Assembly: GCA_947177345.1 (NCBI GenBank)
Contig: CAMWUB010000073.1
Span: forward strand, 1 to 6,896
Origin: an uncultured Ruminococcus sp.
Lineage (GTDB): Bacteria > Bacillota > Clostridia > Oscillospirales > Ruminococcaceae
Length of the DNA: 6,896 nucleotides
Direction: 5' to 3'
Part shown: in pieces, positions 5,651 to 6,896 of the stretch
How the letters are laid out: every line of letters begins with the position of its first letter
Position numbering within the stretch: position 1 is the stretch's first letter
Notes under the pieces: generated by a model
The model's database searches: none
The model's input: only the letters and a program-made list of their open reading frames with translations
What the model was told of the DNA's origin: nothing
Translations under genes and position numbers: made by a program

Positions 5651-6143
5651 TTTTCAGTTCCTCCTGTAGTTCTGCATCTTTCTGACGTACTCCGTCAGCC
5701 ATCTTGATTTTTTCGTCTGCTAACTTCTGTGCGAGTTCTTCGTCAGAAATCGCTAACATCTGTACTGCAAGTATACCGGCGTTCTTAGCACCGTTTATGC
5801 CTACCGTCGCAACCGGTACACCAGGGGGCATCATTACGGACGATAAAAGAGCGTCCATGCCCTCCAAGACAGCGGACTTCATAGGGATAGCAATGACCGG
5901 TAATGTAGTATGTCCGGCGACAACTCCAGCGAGATGTGCAGACATTCCGGCGGCACAGATTATAACACCGAATCCGTTTTCTTTAGCTTTACCGGCAAAT
6001 TCGCAAGCCTCTTCAGGTGTACGGTGTGCCGACATTATACGACATTCAAAGTCAACGCCGTATTTTTTCAGTTCTGTAAGGGCAGACTTCACAACAGGGA
6101 AATCACTGTTACTGCCCATGATAACTGCAACTTTTTTTGACAT
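5643..6143 (-). CDS. purE: 5-(carboxyamino)imidazole ribonucleotide mutase / AIR carboxylase (PurE)
   Basis: PurE produces CAIR, the substrate of PurC, as a cytoplasmic oligomer. Class I enzymes rearrange N5-CAIR made by PurK; class II enzymes carboxylate AIR directly. The 166 residues carry IMGSNSDFP (8-16), the catalytic-loop SAHRTP (38-43, His40 equivalent to E. coli His45) and AGMSAHLAGVVAGHTTLPVIAIPM (65-88, His70), followed by the MPPGVPVATVGINGAKNAG segment (105-123). The sequence looks class I in AAGxxAHL form, yet no purK is in the window. The C-terminus (about 133-166) is a lysine/glutamate-rich helix. ATG 6143 is preceded by AAGGAG nine bases upstream. The upstream gene ends 30 bases before, leaving no room for an obvious promoter, and the stop overlaps the first DUF6440 gene. 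Confidence 0.97.
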   Translation of the reverse strand: MSKKVAVIMGSNSDFPVVKSALTELKKYGVDFECRIMSAHRTPEEACEFAGKAKENGFGVIICAAGMSAHLAGVVAGHTTLPVIAIPMKSAVLEGMDALLSSVMMPPGVPVATVGINGAKNAGILAVQMLAISDEELAQKLADEKIKMADGVRQKDAELQEELKNV

Positions 6144-6173
6144 TTAAAATAACTCCTTTTCTGAAAAATTTTC

Positions 6174-6896
6174 TTAAAATTGATTTATGTCAGTATTTTC
6201 TGTATCGTCATATTGCGGATATTCAGGTTCTACAGGTATAAAGTTTCCGGATACTGCCATTAAGTCATTGTCGGAATATCCACTGAACTCTATAACCGCT
6301 GTATACTCACCCCGAAGCGTATTTTTACCGCTTGTTTCGTCGGAATATTCTATTTCAGTATCAGCCGTGACAGATACCGCATAATGTGGTGTATCGTCGT
6401 CAGAACGGACTGAATACATGAATATATCGGAAATATTCAGCAGTTTTTTTGATAAGATTCTGTGGTCTTCCGGAAAAAGCTGTGAAAATCCTGAACGTCC
6501 GCCATTTGTTATGTCGTCTAATATAACATCATTACCGGTATATGAATATTCAATATATTTTCCGGTAATTTCCGTCATCTTTTCAAGCATGGAAACACTT
6601 AATTTTGATAATAATATCCGGCTGTATACGCTAAGGACATAACTTCTTTCGAGAGTTTTTCCGACAATTTCGGCTGATTTCAGTCTGAAACCGTTTTCAC
6701 TTATGGCATAACCATAAGTAGCGTTATCGGTCTTGAAAGATATTTCATCATTTTCTTCAGAAAGTGTATAGTTTTTCCATGATTTCCGGAAACATGGCAT
6801 GAAATTCCGGTCATATACCACGCATGAATTATCAACGGATAATGCAATATAAAATATAAAACCGTCATTTTCATATTTATCTATGCTGTTATATAT
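6174..6896 (-). CDS. Unrecognised protein, 3' part only (start outside window)
   Basis: The frame is open from the window edge to TAA at 6176-6174 (240 codons). A GTG at 6821 is possible, but I saw no in-frame ATG before it, the reading frame continues upstream with protein-like sequence (FYIALSVDNSC), and no ribosome binding site is evident, so the start probably lies beyond 6896. I recognise no family. The visible part is mostly hydrophilic with alternating beta-like stretches, such as YGYAISENGFRLKSAEIVG, HYAVSVTADTEIEY and EYTAVIEFSGYS. It ends in an acidic, proline-containing tail (EPEYPQYDDTENTDINQF). There is no membrane segment in the visible part. Only 30 bases separate it from purE and no terminator-like hairpin lies between, so it may be the gene before purE in the same transcript. 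Confidence 0.65.
   Translation of the reverse strand: MYNSIDKYENDGFIFYIALSVDNSCVVYDRNFMPCFRKSWKNYTLSEENDEISFKTDNATYGYAISENGFRLKSAEIVGKTLERSYVLSVYSRILLSKLSVSMLEKMTEITGKYIEYSYTGNDVILDDITNGGRSGFSQLFPEDHRILSKKLLNISDIFMYSVRSDDDTPHYAVSVTADTEIEYSDETSGKNTLRGEYTAVIEFSGYSDNDLMAVSGNFIPVEPEYPQYDDTENTDINQF

Noticed and set aside
5704..6147. A 147-codon plus-strand open frame opposite purE
   Set aside because: It is the antisense of a clear purE. Its serine/alanine-rich composition is typical of a reverse-complement shadow.
6144..6173. Purine riboswitch or PurR operator before purE
   Set aside because: The gap is 30 bases, too short for a purine riboswitch, and contains only a ribosome binding site and A/T-rich sequence.

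Overview
The window looks like a purine biosynthesis (pur) operon fragment from a moderately AT-rich, low-GC Gram-positive bacterium. A Clostridia member of the Ruminococcaceae/Oscillospiraceae type is most likely. This placement rests on strong AGGAGG-type ribosome binding sites, the gene order purE-purC-purF-purM-purN, a clostridial-style PurN of about 208 residues, DUF6440 proteins and lipobox lipoproteins. Genus assignment (perhaps Ruminococcus) is inference. Every supported gene is on the minus strand, so transcription runs from position 6896 towards position 1.

Layout in transcription order: (1) 6896-6174, the 3' part of an unrecognised protein gene that ends only 30 bases before purE. 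(2) 6143-5643, purE. (3) 5650-5450 and 5430-5239, two tandem small DUF6440-like paralogues, the first overlapping purE by 8 bases. (4) 5177-4458, purC. (5) 4453-3029, a purF homologue that starts Met-Gly-Gly and has lost the glutaminase nucleophile and other glutamine-site residues. (6) A hairpin, then 2954-1917, purM. (7) A second hairpin and a possible promoter, then 1791-1402, a zinc-ribbon/TM2 membrane protein. (8) 1388-762, purN. (9) 765-259, a lipoprotein overlapping purN by ATGA. (10) 253 to the window edge, a paralogous lipoprotein that seems to lack an ATG/GTG/TTG start and probably initiates at ATT.

Pathway logic: PurF makes phosphoribosylamine from PRPP, PurN formylates GAR, PurM closes the imidazole ring to AIR, PurE carboxylates AIR (or rearranges N5-CAIR), and PurC adds aspartate to give SAICAR. 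PurD, PurL/Q/S, PurK, PurB and PurH are not in the window. The genes that are not recognised purine enzymes (DUF6440 pair, TM2 protein, lipoprotein pair) sit between or directly behind pur genes with tight spacing and good ribosome binding sites, so they are probably co-expressed. Nothing in the sequence states a purine-related function for them.

No gene-free stretch exceeds 300 bases; the longest is 125 bases, between purM and the TM2 gene. No purine riboswitch, PurR box, RNA gene, CRISPR array or mobile element was seen. The operon's own promoter is probably outside the window. The most interesting points are the glutaminase-dead PurF, the DUF6440 pair inside the operon, the ATT-start lipoprotein paralogue, and two intergenic hairpins whose T-tracts face the antisense direction.
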